Assembly (NCBI GenBank): GCA_002402585.1
Contig: DHGC01000108.1
Coordinates: 1 to 36,153 of the forward strand
Source: Erysipelotrichaceae bacterium UBA4808
GTDB lineage: Bacteria; Bacillota_I; Bacilli_A; Erysipelotrichales; Erysipelotrichaceae
DNA: 36,153 bases
Direction: 5' to 3'
Positions 7,760 to 15,303 of the stretch are shown here, one piece after another. The position numbers and the translations under genes were made by a program. Within the stretch, counting starts at the first letter, position 1; every line of letters starts with the position of its first letter. The notes under the pieces were generated by a model, which saw only the letters and a program-made list of their open reading frames with translations, was not told where the DNA came from and made no database searches.

Positions 7760-8539
7760 TTACTCCTTTTTGAACAATACGTTCATAAGTTCTTGGTGAA
7801 GATCGGGATGACTGCTTGAGAAGAGGAAGACAGAATGCAGATTTAGATCTTGTTTAGCTTCGAATGGAAACTCCGTGACTCCACCGACTTCATTCAAAAC
7901 GATGCGTGCAGCCGCATAATCCCAAAGTTTGAGATGGATATTCACATAAACATCATGAAAACCAGCCGCAATCTTACAAAGACTCAAGGATGCGGAACCG
8001 AGATTACGATGGGCAAAGACATTCTTGGATAAGGTGTAGACATCCGCATGATGACTTCTTTCCAAAGCATAGACGGTCTTAAGACTCATATCGATGACGG
8101 ATTGACGTAGGGTGATGGAAGGACGTGGATTCAACTTCACATCGTTCATCCAAGCCCCTTGACCCGTAATTCCGACATAGACATCATCGGAGACCACATC
8201 ATAGACAAGCCCAAAAACAGGTTTCAAGTCTTCGTAATATGCGATGGATACGGTATAATCCGCTTTGGCACGGACAAAATTCTTGGTTCCATCGATGGGA
8301 TCGATGATCCACATCTTGGGTGTAAACAGATGTTCATCCGCTTCTTCACCAAACAAGGTCGTATCGGGATATCTTTCGATTAGCGCCTTTTCCAAACGAT
8401 CCTGAATCGTCACATCGATATCCGTAACAATGTTATCAAACTCATTATCTTTGACTTCGATGTTTTGGATTGGATGACTTAGGATGTAATTTCGGATATC
8501 GGGTAATAACGTTTTAACAAATGCGACTTTTTCTAACAT
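7760..8539 (-). CDS. Inositol-monophosphatase family phosphatase
   Basis: Mg-dependent, Li-sensitive-type phosphatase fold, 259 residues. Hallmarks: FGEEADE (E65, E66), DPIDGTKNF (D80, D83) and LWDYAAARIVLNEVGG with D207. Members hydrolyse inositol phosphates, sugar phosphates or 3'-phosphoadenosine phosphate; the substrate cannot be told from sequence. Its position between a ceramidase-like hydrolase and a SIS protein, downstream of a mannose-family PTS, suggests a sugar-phosphate or polyol-phosphate substrate (inference). A GAGGT site precedes the ATG. It is followed after one base by the SIS gene. Confidence 0.88.
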   Translation of the reverse strand: MLEKVAFVKTLLPDIRNYILSHPIQNIEVKDNEFDNIVTDIDVTIQDRLEKALIERYPDTTLFGEEADEHLFTPKMWIIDPIDGTKNFVRAKADYTVSIAYYEDLKPVFGLVYDVVSDDVYVGITGQGAWMNDVKLNPRPSITLRQSVIDMSLKTVYALERSHHADVYTLSKNVFAHRNLGSASLSLCKIAAGFHDVYVNIHLKLWDYAAARIVLNEVGGVTEFPFEAKQDLNLHSVFLFSSSHPDLHQELMNVLFKKE

Positions 8540-8567
8540 ATCAATACCTCATTCCCATTGTACCATT

Positions 8568-9800
8568 TCATTTATCCAGATGAATCAAATCCGCTTTTAT
8601 TTGATTCAGGAAACGCTCAATTTCCAACCAAGGTAGTGGGCTGGTCATGCCTTCATAGGTTTCACCATAGGCTTCTTTATCTACCAAATAACCAATGGAG
8701 ATGTTGCTTAAGCCGATGATGATGAGCTCATGTTTCATCTTTGCTTTCAAATCCAGATAATGACTGGAGAAGAGTTCCATCGGTAAGAAACACAGGATTA
8801 GTTGCCCAAGTTTTAGAATCTTGTATTCGATATCGATCTCACCTTCAGTGGGACGGGAGTGATATGCTTTGAGAACGGTATTGCTCGCGTTTAAAAGTTT
8901 GATTTTATCCAGATTGGATTCACTTTGAAGCAATTGATCATTATGGTCGATCATGGCTTGCATGCGTTCTTTTTGAAGAATCGTTTTAAAGGTAAAACTG
9001 TTTTGAAAGAATTCTAATCCCTCTTCAACAGGTACCCAATCTAAGCTTAAAGGAAACTGATTTTTCAGTTTTTCACGAACGCGTTGCATTTCATGGATGT
9101 CACTGCTGATGCGCGTATGACGATTGCTGATGTCCCCTTCGGCTCCATTGCTGATTAAGATTGGAAAGTGATAGTGGTCTTGGATGGCATCTCTTACGAT
9201 CCCAAAGAAATCTGAACTGATGGCTGTATTCTCCGGTCCTAAGATGGTTGGGTGACAGGCAATATTTGCAAATGAACCGATGATTTCATCCGCATTGTTC
9301 TTGAATGCGACGAGTCTAAGGTAACGATCAATGGGTTTATTCGGATCGTTACGATTAGTGAACAAATCTTTCAGCTCAACTTTAGTAAAATAACAATGGA
9401 CATCTTGAAGTTCATGGAATGCCATGATACTGATTTGTTTTACTTGTTCAATCAAACTTTCACGATACCCAGGCAATACTTCTTGAAGTTTGATGCCAAA
9501 TAAACCCTCTTCTAAGACCTCTGGACCCGCATGGGTATGCGAAGGCATAAACAAGATATTTTTATAAGGAATCTTCGTATGCAATGAAATCGCGCTTCGC
9601 ATCAGATTCACCAAGCTCTCATCCAACATCAAAAGATCGAAACCAAGCAAAGCAAATGTCTGATCCTCTTGCTCAAGCACGATGAGGGTTGCATAAAGCG
9701 GATCTAAAACAACGTTATGTTTGGCGATGCGATTGATTTGACCCGAAAGATAACTGGGTTCTGTGGGTGTGATGTTTATTTTTTTGATTGCGAAACGCAA
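8568..9800 (-). CDS. Ceramidase-N-terminal-like (neutral/alkaline ceramidase family) protein
   Basis: Protein of 410 residues resembling the N-terminal catalytic domain of neutral/alkaline non-lysosomal ceramidases: an early INITPTEPSYLSG element, SHTHAGPE (87-94) with zinc-ligand-like histidines, IACHPTILGPENTAISSDFF, and SNGAEGDIS. It is shorter than true ceramidases, has no C-terminal immunoglobulin-like part and no signal peptide, so it is probably cytoplasmic and unlikely to act on ceramide. The start is TTG at 9800, preceded by only a weak AGGT; the nearby ATG is out of frame. A hairpin (9815-9842) separates it from EIID. The substrate is unknown; cleavage of an amide in a PTS-imported compound is one inference. 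Confidence 0.72.
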   Translation of the reverse strand: MRFAIKKINITPTEPSYLSGQINRIAKHNVVLDPLYATLIVLEQEDQTFALLGFDLLMLDESLVNLMRSAISLHTKIPYKNILFMPSHTHAGPEVLEEGLFGIKLQEVLPGYRESLIEQVKQISIMAFHELQDVHCYFTKVELKDLFTNRNDPNKPIDRYLRLVAFKNNADEIIGSFANIACHPTILGPENTAISSDFFGIVRDAIQDHYHFPILISNGAEGDISNRHTRISSDIHEMQRVREKLKNQFPLSLDWVPVEEGLEFFQNSFTFKTILQKERMQAMIDHNDQLLQSESNLDKIKLLNASNTVLKAYHSRPTEGEIDIEYKILKLGQLILCFLPMELFSSHYLDLKAKMKHELIIIGLSNISIGYLVDKEAYGETYEGMTSPLPWLEIERFLNQIKADLIHLDK

Positions 9801-9814
9801 GGGTCATTACCTGC

Positions 9815-9842
9815 AAAAGGAATCTCGTTTGAGATTCCTTTT
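9815..9842 (-). terminator. Hairpin between EIID and the ceramidase-like gene
   Basis: Perfect 12-bp stem AAAAGGAATCTC/GAGATTCCTTTT with a four-base loop. On the minus strand the T-run is short (TTTT then GCAG), so it may attenuate or stabilise the upstream PTS mRNA rather than stop all transcription. The next gene begins 15 bases later without room for a separate promoter outside the hairpin. Confidence 0.7.
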
Positions 9843-9863
9843 TGAGAAGGGAGTTGTACTAAA

Positions 9864-10691
9864 TTAGAATATGCCTAGGAAACCGCCAACCAAGCCAAGA
9901 ACAAGGATCAAGCCGATACATTTGACTGCTGACCAGTTCTTGTTTTTGATTAACCAGTAAAGACCCAGTGTCAATCCAAGCGGAATCAATTTAGGCAAGA
10001 TGCCATCCAAGATTGTTTGAATAACGATAGGACTTTCACCATTAGGAATGGTCAAAGCAATGGTTGTGCCTCCGTATAAGGAAGTCAAAGCACCAACGAC
10101 CAAGATACCCAAGATGGAAGCTGCACGCGTAAATTCTTTCGCATTACGGGTGATGGCTTCAATCGCCTTGGTTCCAAGGTCATACGACCAATGCATCAAC
10201 CAGAAACGAGCCACGAATTGAACAGAGTTGAACATCAACAAGAAGACGATCGGGCCCAAGACGCTGCCGTCCAATGCCAAATTGGCACTGATACCTGCAG
10301 CGATTGGAACAAGTGTAAACCAGAAGATTGCATCCCCGATACCACCCAAAGGTCCCATTGCCGCAACACGGACCGCACGGATTGTCGCTAAGTCAGCTTT
10401 TTCTTGTTCTAAAGATAGAATGATACCCATAACGAAGGTTACTAAGAATGGGTGTGTATTAAAGAACTCAAGATTGTGTTGCATCGACAAGGCTAAGTCT
10501 TCCTTATTCGTATGCACTTTCTTCAATCCTGGGATAATGCCATAGAGCCATCCAGCAGCCTGCATCCGTTCATAGTTGAATGAACCTTGCAAGAAGAGTG
10601 AACGCCATGCCATTTGATTCAATGTTTTCTTATCAAGCGCTTTGGCCGGTGTAAGATCACGATATTGTGTTGCAAGATTAGATGCCATCAT
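9864..10691 (-). CDS. PTS mannose-family EIID membrane component
   Basis: Membrane subunit that forms the sugar channel together with EIIC. About 275 residues with the family's conserved N-terminal part (LNQMAWRSLFLQGSFNYERM, about 25-44), MGPLGGIGDAIFW, and hydrophobic helices towards the C-terminus. Sequence style is that of AgaD/ManZ-type EIID. Three in-frame candidates (GTG 10694, ATG 10691, ATG 10688) follow GGAGG; ATG 10691 has six-base spacing and is preferred. It overlaps the end of EIIC, so it is translationally coupled. A hairpin follows the stop. Confidence 0.93.
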   Translation of the reverse strand: MMASNLATQYRDLTPAKALDKKTLNQMAWRSLFLQGSFNYERMQAAGWLYGIIPGLKKVHTNKEDLALSMQHNLEFFNTHPFLVTFVMGIILSLEQEKADLATIRAVRVAAMGPLGGIGDAIFWFTLVPIAAGISANLALDGSVLGPIVFLLMFNSVQFVARFWLMHWSYDLGTKAIEAITRNAKEFTRAASILGILVVGALTSLYGGTTIALTIPNGESPIVIQTILDGILPKLIPLGLTLGLYWLIKNKNWSAVKCIGLILVLGLVGGFLGIF

Positions 10692-11472
10692 CACTTACCT
10701 CCTTTTTACCAAATTGTTTCATCTTAACATTGGTTTGGTAATCATAGACTGCTACCGCAAAGCCAATCAACGCGATCAAAGCCAAAGCCTGACCACCTAA
10801 ACCAGCCTTGTCGACGATTGTCGCCAAAGCGAAACCAGCAAAGTAGAAACCCCAGTATTCGTTGGACATCATCACCTTCAACAGGACAGCAAACCCAACG
10901 AAACGCATCATACCACCCGCAGCTTTTAAACCATTCCAAACCCATTCTGGTAAAGCAGTTGTCAAGGTTTCCCCGATTGCTTGACCGAACATCAAACCAG
11001 CGAAGACAACCAATGAGAAGAATAAGCCCAACATTGCCATTGTGAAGTAATTCAAACGTTCAATCGCGTCGGTATCTGCTTTCGCAGCGTATTCATCTGC
11101 CTTAGCCATTAAAGGCGAAGTGATTGTAAAGACGAGGATAACCGAATATTGACCCAGCAATGCGAACGGAATGGATAAACCAAGCGCTGCTTGTGGATCT
11201 GTGATCTTCATTGAAATGGCGAAGACCGTTGCCATAATACCACCGATTACACTATTAGGTGGTTGTGCACCGCCGACCGGCATACTCCCAATCATCATCA
11301 ATTGATATGAACCACCGACGATCAAGCCCGTATTCATATCACCAAGGATCGCCCCAACAACGGGACCCATTACAATTGGTTGATACAATGATTCCAAGAA
11401 GGAGAACTGATCAATTGCGGCGATGAACGTGACGACCATTACGAGTACGATTTGTAAGAAACTAAATGTCAT
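10678..11472 (-). CDS. PTS mannose-family EIIC membrane component
   Basis: Membrane permease subunit, 264 residues with about seven hydrophobic helices. The segment GAILGDMNTGLIVGGSYQLM, followed by MIGSMPVGGAQPPNSVIGG, is the typical EIIC sugar-binding region of the mannose/sorbose/GalNAc family. It begins after AAAGGAGATGAAAGAAA 16 bases downstream of the EIIB stop and overlaps EIID. Specificity within the family (GalNAc, galactosamine, mannose, fructose, uronic disaccharides) cannot be read by eye; the neighbouring agaS, kbaZ and nagA genes point to an N-acetylated amino sugar. Confidence 0.93.
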   Translation of the reverse strand: MTFSFLQIVLVMVVTFIAAIDQFSFLESLYQPIVMGPVVGAILGDMNTGLIVGGSYQLMMIGSMPVGGAQPPNSVIGGIMATVFAISMKITDPQAALGLSIPFALLGQYSVILVFTITSPLMAKADEYAAKADTDAIERLNYFTMAMLGLFFSLVVFAGLMFGQAIGETLTTALPEWVWNGLKAAGGMMRFVGFAVLLKVMMSNEYWGFYFAGFALATIVDKAGLGGQALALIALIGFAVAVYDYQTNVKMKQFGKKEVSDDGI

Positions 11473-11488
11473 TTTCTTTCATCTCCTT

Positions 11489-11968
11489 TTATTTTTTAAA
11501 CAACTTCTGAATATCTTCGGATGACTCACTTGGAACCTTACGGATTTCAAGTTCAACCCCCAATTCCATCAACTTCTTAAATGCTTCCACATCCGCATCG
11601 TCAACGGCAACAACCGTTGCGACTTGACGTTTGCCTTCAGCCATATGCATGTTTCCAATGTTAACTTTCTTAATTGGAACACCGCCTTCGACTAAAGCCA
11701 AAACGTCTGCTGGAGAATCGCACATGATGATGATTTTTTGAGCATCATTTGCTTTGTGAATCACGTTGATGGTCTTCTCTAGCGTAAAATAGCGTGTCTG
11801 ACAGAAACTCGGAGCAGCCATATCCATGAGACTTTGCCTAAAAGTATCATTGGCTACGTTGTCATTCGCAACAAGAATCAAATTCCCTTTGACACTCGAT
11901 GCCCATTGGGTTGCGACTTGCCCATGGATCAGTCGATTGTCGATACGTGTTAAAACGATATTTGGCAC
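11489..11968 (-). CDS. PTS mannose-family EIIB component
   Basis: Cytoplasmic phosphotransfer subunit, 159 residues from the preferred start. The phosphorylated histidine is H15 in DNRLIHGQVATQW. A longer frame opens at 11995, but GTG at 11968 is favoured because AGAAGGGAG lies 7 bases upstream and the resulting N-terminus, (V)PNIVLTRIDNRLIHG, is the canonical one. It takes phosphate from the EIIA encoded in the other operon (14868-15302) and passes it to the sugar entering through EIIC/EIID. A cre-like palindrome lies just upstream, so the operon is probably under carbon catabolite control. Confidence 0.93.
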   Translation of the reverse strand: MPNIVLTRIDNRLIHGQVATQWASSVKGNLILVANDNVANDTFRQSLMDMAAPSFCQTRYFTLEKTINVIHKANDAQKIIIMCDSPADVLALVEGGVPIKKVNIGNMHMAEGKRQVATVVAVDDADVEAFKKLMELGVELEIRKVPSESSEDIQKLFKK

Positions 11969-11994
11969 AACATTTCTCCCTTCTAAAGAGCACA

Positions 11995-12008
11995 TGATAG
12001 CGCTATCT
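11995..12008 (-). promoter_or_regulatory. cre-like palindrome upstream of the EIIB operon
   Basis: TGATAGCGCTATCT contains the perfect 12-bp palindrome GATAGCGCTATC and matches the CcpA consensus TGWAARCGYTWNCW at all but one position. It lies about 27 bases before the EIIB start, suiting repression or roadblock. I could not settle on a convincing promoter in 12009-12126, which also serves the divergent AraC gene. Confidence 0.68.
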
Positions 12009-12126
12009 CTACTTACAATATAGACGATGGGGGTCCCAATTGCTTTGTACTTTTTCCTATACTATTTGTATTTTTCGTTATAGAATAAATTTATAAATCA
12101 AATAAACACAAATACATTGGAGGCTT

Positions 12127-13284
12127 ATGCATAAGAAAACAACCTCGATTCAATGCGCAAAGTACGGGGATGTTCTAAGGTCCCTACCCCTTCAGGTCCA
12201 GCATTACCATAATTCCAAGCGAACGATCAAGAAGAAAAATGTCGATGAACTTTTTGTTTATGATCGATCGGTCTATGTCAAAGTTGAAAGCGGAATCATT
12301 GGTGTTGTCTTTTTAGATGAACTTGGCAATGAACCAGAACTCTTTGCGATTCACAAGATTTTAAAGATTAAACCTGGGGTCCATTTCAACTTCGTCAGCC
12401 TTTCACAATCCGGCAGGATCACCATGTACGTTCACATGCATGCGAACAATACAAAGATCAAAATCCCTGTCTTTGGATCTAAAACAATTACGTCTAGCAT
12501 CAAACTTCAAGAAATCTATGCCTATTATTATTCAACCAAAGGCAATAATTATCAGTTTGAAGGAGAACAACACCCTTATTGGGAGATGACCTTCATTGAT
12601 ACGGGTGAGCTTATCACAACCGTGGGCAATGAGGATTATGTCTTGCCGACACGGTCCATGTTTTTCTATGCCCCAAATCAGTTTCATACCCAGCATACGA
12701 CACCGCACAGCACCTGTTCCTATATGACCATCATGTTTGATCTAAAGGATATGGATCCGTCCAAGCTCGCCAATCGCGTCATCCCTTGTAGCAAGAACAT
12801 GATTCAAACCTTGAGTACGTTCATGCATCTCTCCAATGAGAATTGGGAGCATATCAATGAACTGTTATTGGGTTTATTGAAGCTCTTGATCATCTTTGCT
12901 CTGGATGAGACCAACGAGGTGGATATGGCTCAGAATCTCAATCCCATGCAACAACACTATGAAGATGAATTGATGACCGAATTGGTCCAATACATCAAAA
13001 ATCACATTCACAGTTCGCTTACCATTCAAGAGATCTGCAATAAGTTCGCCATTTCGCGCTCATCTCTACAAGCTTTGTTTAAACGCAATCTCAATGTCTC
13101 CCCTAAGCATTACATCAACAACATCAAGCTCGAACAAAGCAAACTCTTACTAAAAAACTCTGCACGTACCGTGAGTGAAGTCAGTGACATGATGGGCTTT
13201 GCCTCGATTCATTATTTCTCACGTAAGTTTAAATTGGAGTATGGTGTTTCTCCAAGTGAATACGCCAAATCCATTGCCAATTAA
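12127..13284 (+). CDS. AraC family transcriptional regulator
   Basis: Regulator of 385 residues. The C-terminal ~100 residues hold two helix-turn-helix motifs: LTIQEICNKFAISRSSLQAL, then FKRN, and SARTVSEVSDMMGFASIHYF followed by SRKFKLEYGVSPSEY. The middle (about 150-230) looks like a cupin-type sensor (GNEDYVLPTRSMFFYAPNQF). The first ~120 residues form an extra N-terminal domain I do not recognise. GGAGG lies seven bases before the ATG. The gene lies between and divergent or convergent to the two halves of the amino-sugar PTS region, so it is the likely pathway activator responding to a sugar or sugar phosphate (inference). Confidence 0.9.
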   Translation: MHKKTTSIQCAKYGDVLRSLPLQVQHYHNSKRTIKKKNVDELFVYDRSVYVKVESGIIGVVFLDELGNEPELFAIHKILKIKPGVHFNFVSLSQSGRITMYVHMHANNTKIKIPVFGSKTITSSIKLQEIYAYYYSTKGNNYQFEGEQHPYWEMTFIDTGELITTVGNEDYVLPTRSMFFYAPNQFHTQHTTPHSTCSYMTIMFDLKDMDPSKLANRVIPCSKNMIQTLSTFMHLSNENWEHINELLLGLLKLLIIFALDETNEVDMAQNLNPMQQHYEDELMTELVQYIKNHIHSSLTIQEICNKFAISRSSLQALFKRNLNVSPKHYINNIKLEQSKLLLKNSARTVSEVSDMMGFASIHYFSRKFKLEYGVSPSEYAKSIAN

Positions 13285-13285
13285 A

Positions 13286-13305
13286 AAGGGGCTAGTAAAC
13301 CCCTT
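13286..13305. terminator. Terminator between araC and kbaZ-like gene
   Basis: AAGGGG-CTAGTAAA-CCCCTT; on the minus strand it is followed by TTTTTAATT. It serves the kbaZ end of the minus-strand operon and overlaps its last codons. Confidence 0.75.
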
Positions 13306-14584
13306 CAACGGCATAACGATAATCCTTCAACAATTCATGTACGACATCCTGAGCTAAAAGTTCAGGTTTTTTTTCAAGTTGACCCTCACGGACCTTACGA
13401 TATTGAATCGGCATAAATTGACTCAATAAAGAAAGCGGAATATCCTTCAAATTCTTCATCATCACTTCAACCGCATGTTCAATGCGCTCATCTGGCATAT
13501 AATAACGACTACGATCGGAGAAACTATAATGACGTTTGAACACAAGTTCCGCTTCACTGCCATGATAGTGTTTCATCCAATTGTTTGGTTTTTCCAACAT
13601 GACATCTTCCAACACATCCATGAACTTTGACTGAGATGATTCATCAACTAGTGCTTTTTCCATGTATGCCAATGCATATAAACCTTCACGTAAAGCAAAG
13701 GTCAACGCAGGACCTACTTTAAGGATGGCAATCCCATCCTCAACCATTTCCTTTAAACCAAAACGTGTTTGATAATCCGTCGAATGGCCCTCAAACACAA
13801 GTCCCGATACATCATTCAAACTTGATATCAAGGTCTTTGCCTTATCTCGATTGTATTCATGAACACTGGCGTCCCCAAACTCAACACCCGGCTGGACGAC
13901 CACTGCCAAAACACGATCCCAGACATCCAATAATCCCTTCGCTTCCATATGTTTACGATAAACCTTGACCGTATTTTTAAAGTCATCGACTTTTGTGACC
14001 TCAATGCCCTCTTCTTCTTGAGCACCACCAGGAATGGGAACCTCAGAACCGATGATATAGACCGGTTGAAGTGCATCTGGAACTGTTTTCAAACGTTCTT
14101 GGTAAGCATCTTCACACACCTGAAGCAAGGTGATGCCCCTTCGTGCAATCACATCTGTGCTTAACATTTCTTCTTTGGAATCATCCGCTAAACGCATGCT
14201 GGTATCGAGATGAATTTTTGTGAAGCCTGCTAAAACATAATCACGAACCAAGATTTTTGACTTTTCGAGAGCTTCCGCTTCGTTGAGCTTTGACCAGGTC
14301 AAAGGTCCTAAATGATCGCCCCCTAAAAACAAACGTTCAAGTGGAAACTTCGCTTCTTCAGCCAAAGCATAAACGAAGCGCTTGAATGTCTCAGGAACCA
14401 TACCGGTGTAGCCACCATCTTGATTGACTTGATTGGCCGTAGCTTCAATCACCAAAGGACTTTGAATATCTTTATAAAAATTAAAACATGCTTTTAGTAC
14501 ACGCGGATTTGCCGTACATATCGATACGATGCCTTTGACATCATTTACCTTACGTTCATTGAGTAAACCCTTTAATGGATGCAT
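13292..14584 (-). CDS. kbaZ: D-tagatose-1,6-bisphosphate aldolase non-catalytic subunit (KbaZ/AgaZ/GatZ family)
   Basis: 430-residue protein matching the KbaZ/GatZ family by its MHPLKGLLNERKVNDVKGIV start and conserved segments such as IEATANQVNQDGGYTGM, FLGGDHLGP, FTKIHLDTSM, YIIGSEVPIPGGAQ and FEGHSTDYQT. Family members stabilise and activate the catalytic class II aldolase KbaY/GatY, which splits tagatose-1,6-bisphosphate into DHAP and glyceraldehyde-3-phosphate. No KbaY/GatY gene lies in this window, so the partner must be elsewhere, or this protein acts differently. The ATG overlaps the yajC stop by one base (TAATG). It is the last gene of the agaS operon. Confidence 0.9.
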   Translation of the reverse strand: MHPLKGLLNERKVNDVKGIVSICTANPRVLKACFNFYKDIQSPLVIEATANQVNQDGGYTGMVPETFKRFVYALAEEAKFPLERLFLGGDHLGPLTWSKLNEAEALEKSKILVRDYVLAGFTKIHLDTSMRLADDSKEEMLSTDVIARRGITLLQVCEDAYQERLKTVPDALQPVYIIGSEVPIPGGAQEEEGIEVTKVDDFKNTVKVYRKHMEAKGLLDVWDRVLAVVVQPGVEFGDASVHEYNRDKAKTLISSLNDVSGLVFEGHSTDYQTRFGLKEMVEDGIAILKVGPALTFALREGLYALAYMEKALVDESSQSKFMDVLEDVMLEKPNNWMKHYHGSEAELVFKRHYSFSDRSRYYMPDERIEHAVEVMMKNLKDIPLSLLSQFMPIQYRKVREGQLEKKPELLAQDVVHELLKDYRYAVEGVY

Positions 14585-14868
14585 TACTTTTCCTCCACAA
14601 TGTTATGAATCGCAAAACGCGATGCCTTCACAACAATCTTAGGAGCGATTTCAACCATGACCACATCATGCTTAATATCCGTTACTTTTCCATACAAACC
14701 ACTGGCAAGAAGTACTTGATTGCCAACACTGAGATTTTGATGAAGTTCTTCAAAAGGTTGTTTACGCTTCTTTAGACGCAAGAAACTGATGAGCATGTAA
14801 ATTGCAAAAAGGATGGCCGCATTGATTGCTAGAATCAAACTGACATTAAAGAATAGTTTCAAGTCCAT
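14584..14868 (-). CDS. YajC-like membrane protein embedded in the PTS operon
   Basis: 94-residue protein with one N-terminal transmembrane helix (about 8-30), a basic stretch (RLKKRKQ) and a small soluble domain whose pattern, LSVGNQVLLASGLYGKVTDI followed by a short beta-rich tail, is that of YajC. In the cell YajC belongs to the SecDF-YajC complex, but a paralogue inside a mannose-family PTS operon suggests a PTS-specific role. From memory, a YajC-like gene also sits in the streptococcal hyaluronan-disaccharide PTS locus. It is coupled on both sides by one-base TAATG overlaps, with EIIA before and KbaZ after. Confidence 0.85.
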   Translation of the reverse strand: MDLKLFFNVSLILAINAAILFAIYMLISFLRLKKRKQPFEELHQNLSVGNQVLLASGLYGKVTDIKHDVVMVEIAPKIVVKASRFAIHNIVEEK

Positions 14869-15302
14869 TAGATGCCATCCTCACTTTCAACTTCTTCTTT
14901 CTTAGTAGGTAAAGTGAACTTAAGCAAACGGTTCGCATCCGCATTGATTAACGCATCCGCCAATGCACCGGCATCTGTACTGTTCATACGCATGAACAAA
15001 AGTTCCAAACAGGATGCGAGATTGATCCCTGCCACCACACTGACATTGGGCTCTTGAACAGATAAAGTAGCGGCTGTCTTGAACGGTGAACCGCCTAGAA
15101 GATCACAGCACACCAAGACGCCATCGTATTTAATATTGTAGTCTTGGATGACATTTAACATCTTCTTTTCAAGATCGTCCGTACTGTCGCTTTCCAGAAA
15201 ATTGATGGCTTCTACAGCTTGACTTTTTCCTGCAATCATCTCCAAACTGCTGAGCATGCCTTCCGCAAAGCGGCCATGCCCACTCAAAATTACACCAATC
15301 AT
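14868..15302 (-). CDS. PTS mannose-family EIIA component
   Basis: Cytoplasmic phosphocarrier of 144 residues. H9 in VILSGHGRFAEGM is the HPr-phosphorylated histidine; CCDLLGGSPFKTAA is the second family signature. It feeds the EIIB encoded about 3 kb further along the same strand. It starts two bases after agaS and ends in a TAATG overlap with the yajC-like gene, so the four genes form a compact operon. Confidence 0.94.
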   Translation of the reverse strand: MIGVILSGHGRFAEGMLSSLEMIAGKSQAVEAINFLESDSTDDLEKKMLNVIQDYNIKYDGVLVCCDLLGGSPFKTAATLSVQEPNVSVVAGINLASCLELLFMRMNSTDAGALADALINADANRLLKFTLPTKKEEVESEDGI

Positions 15303-15303
15303 C

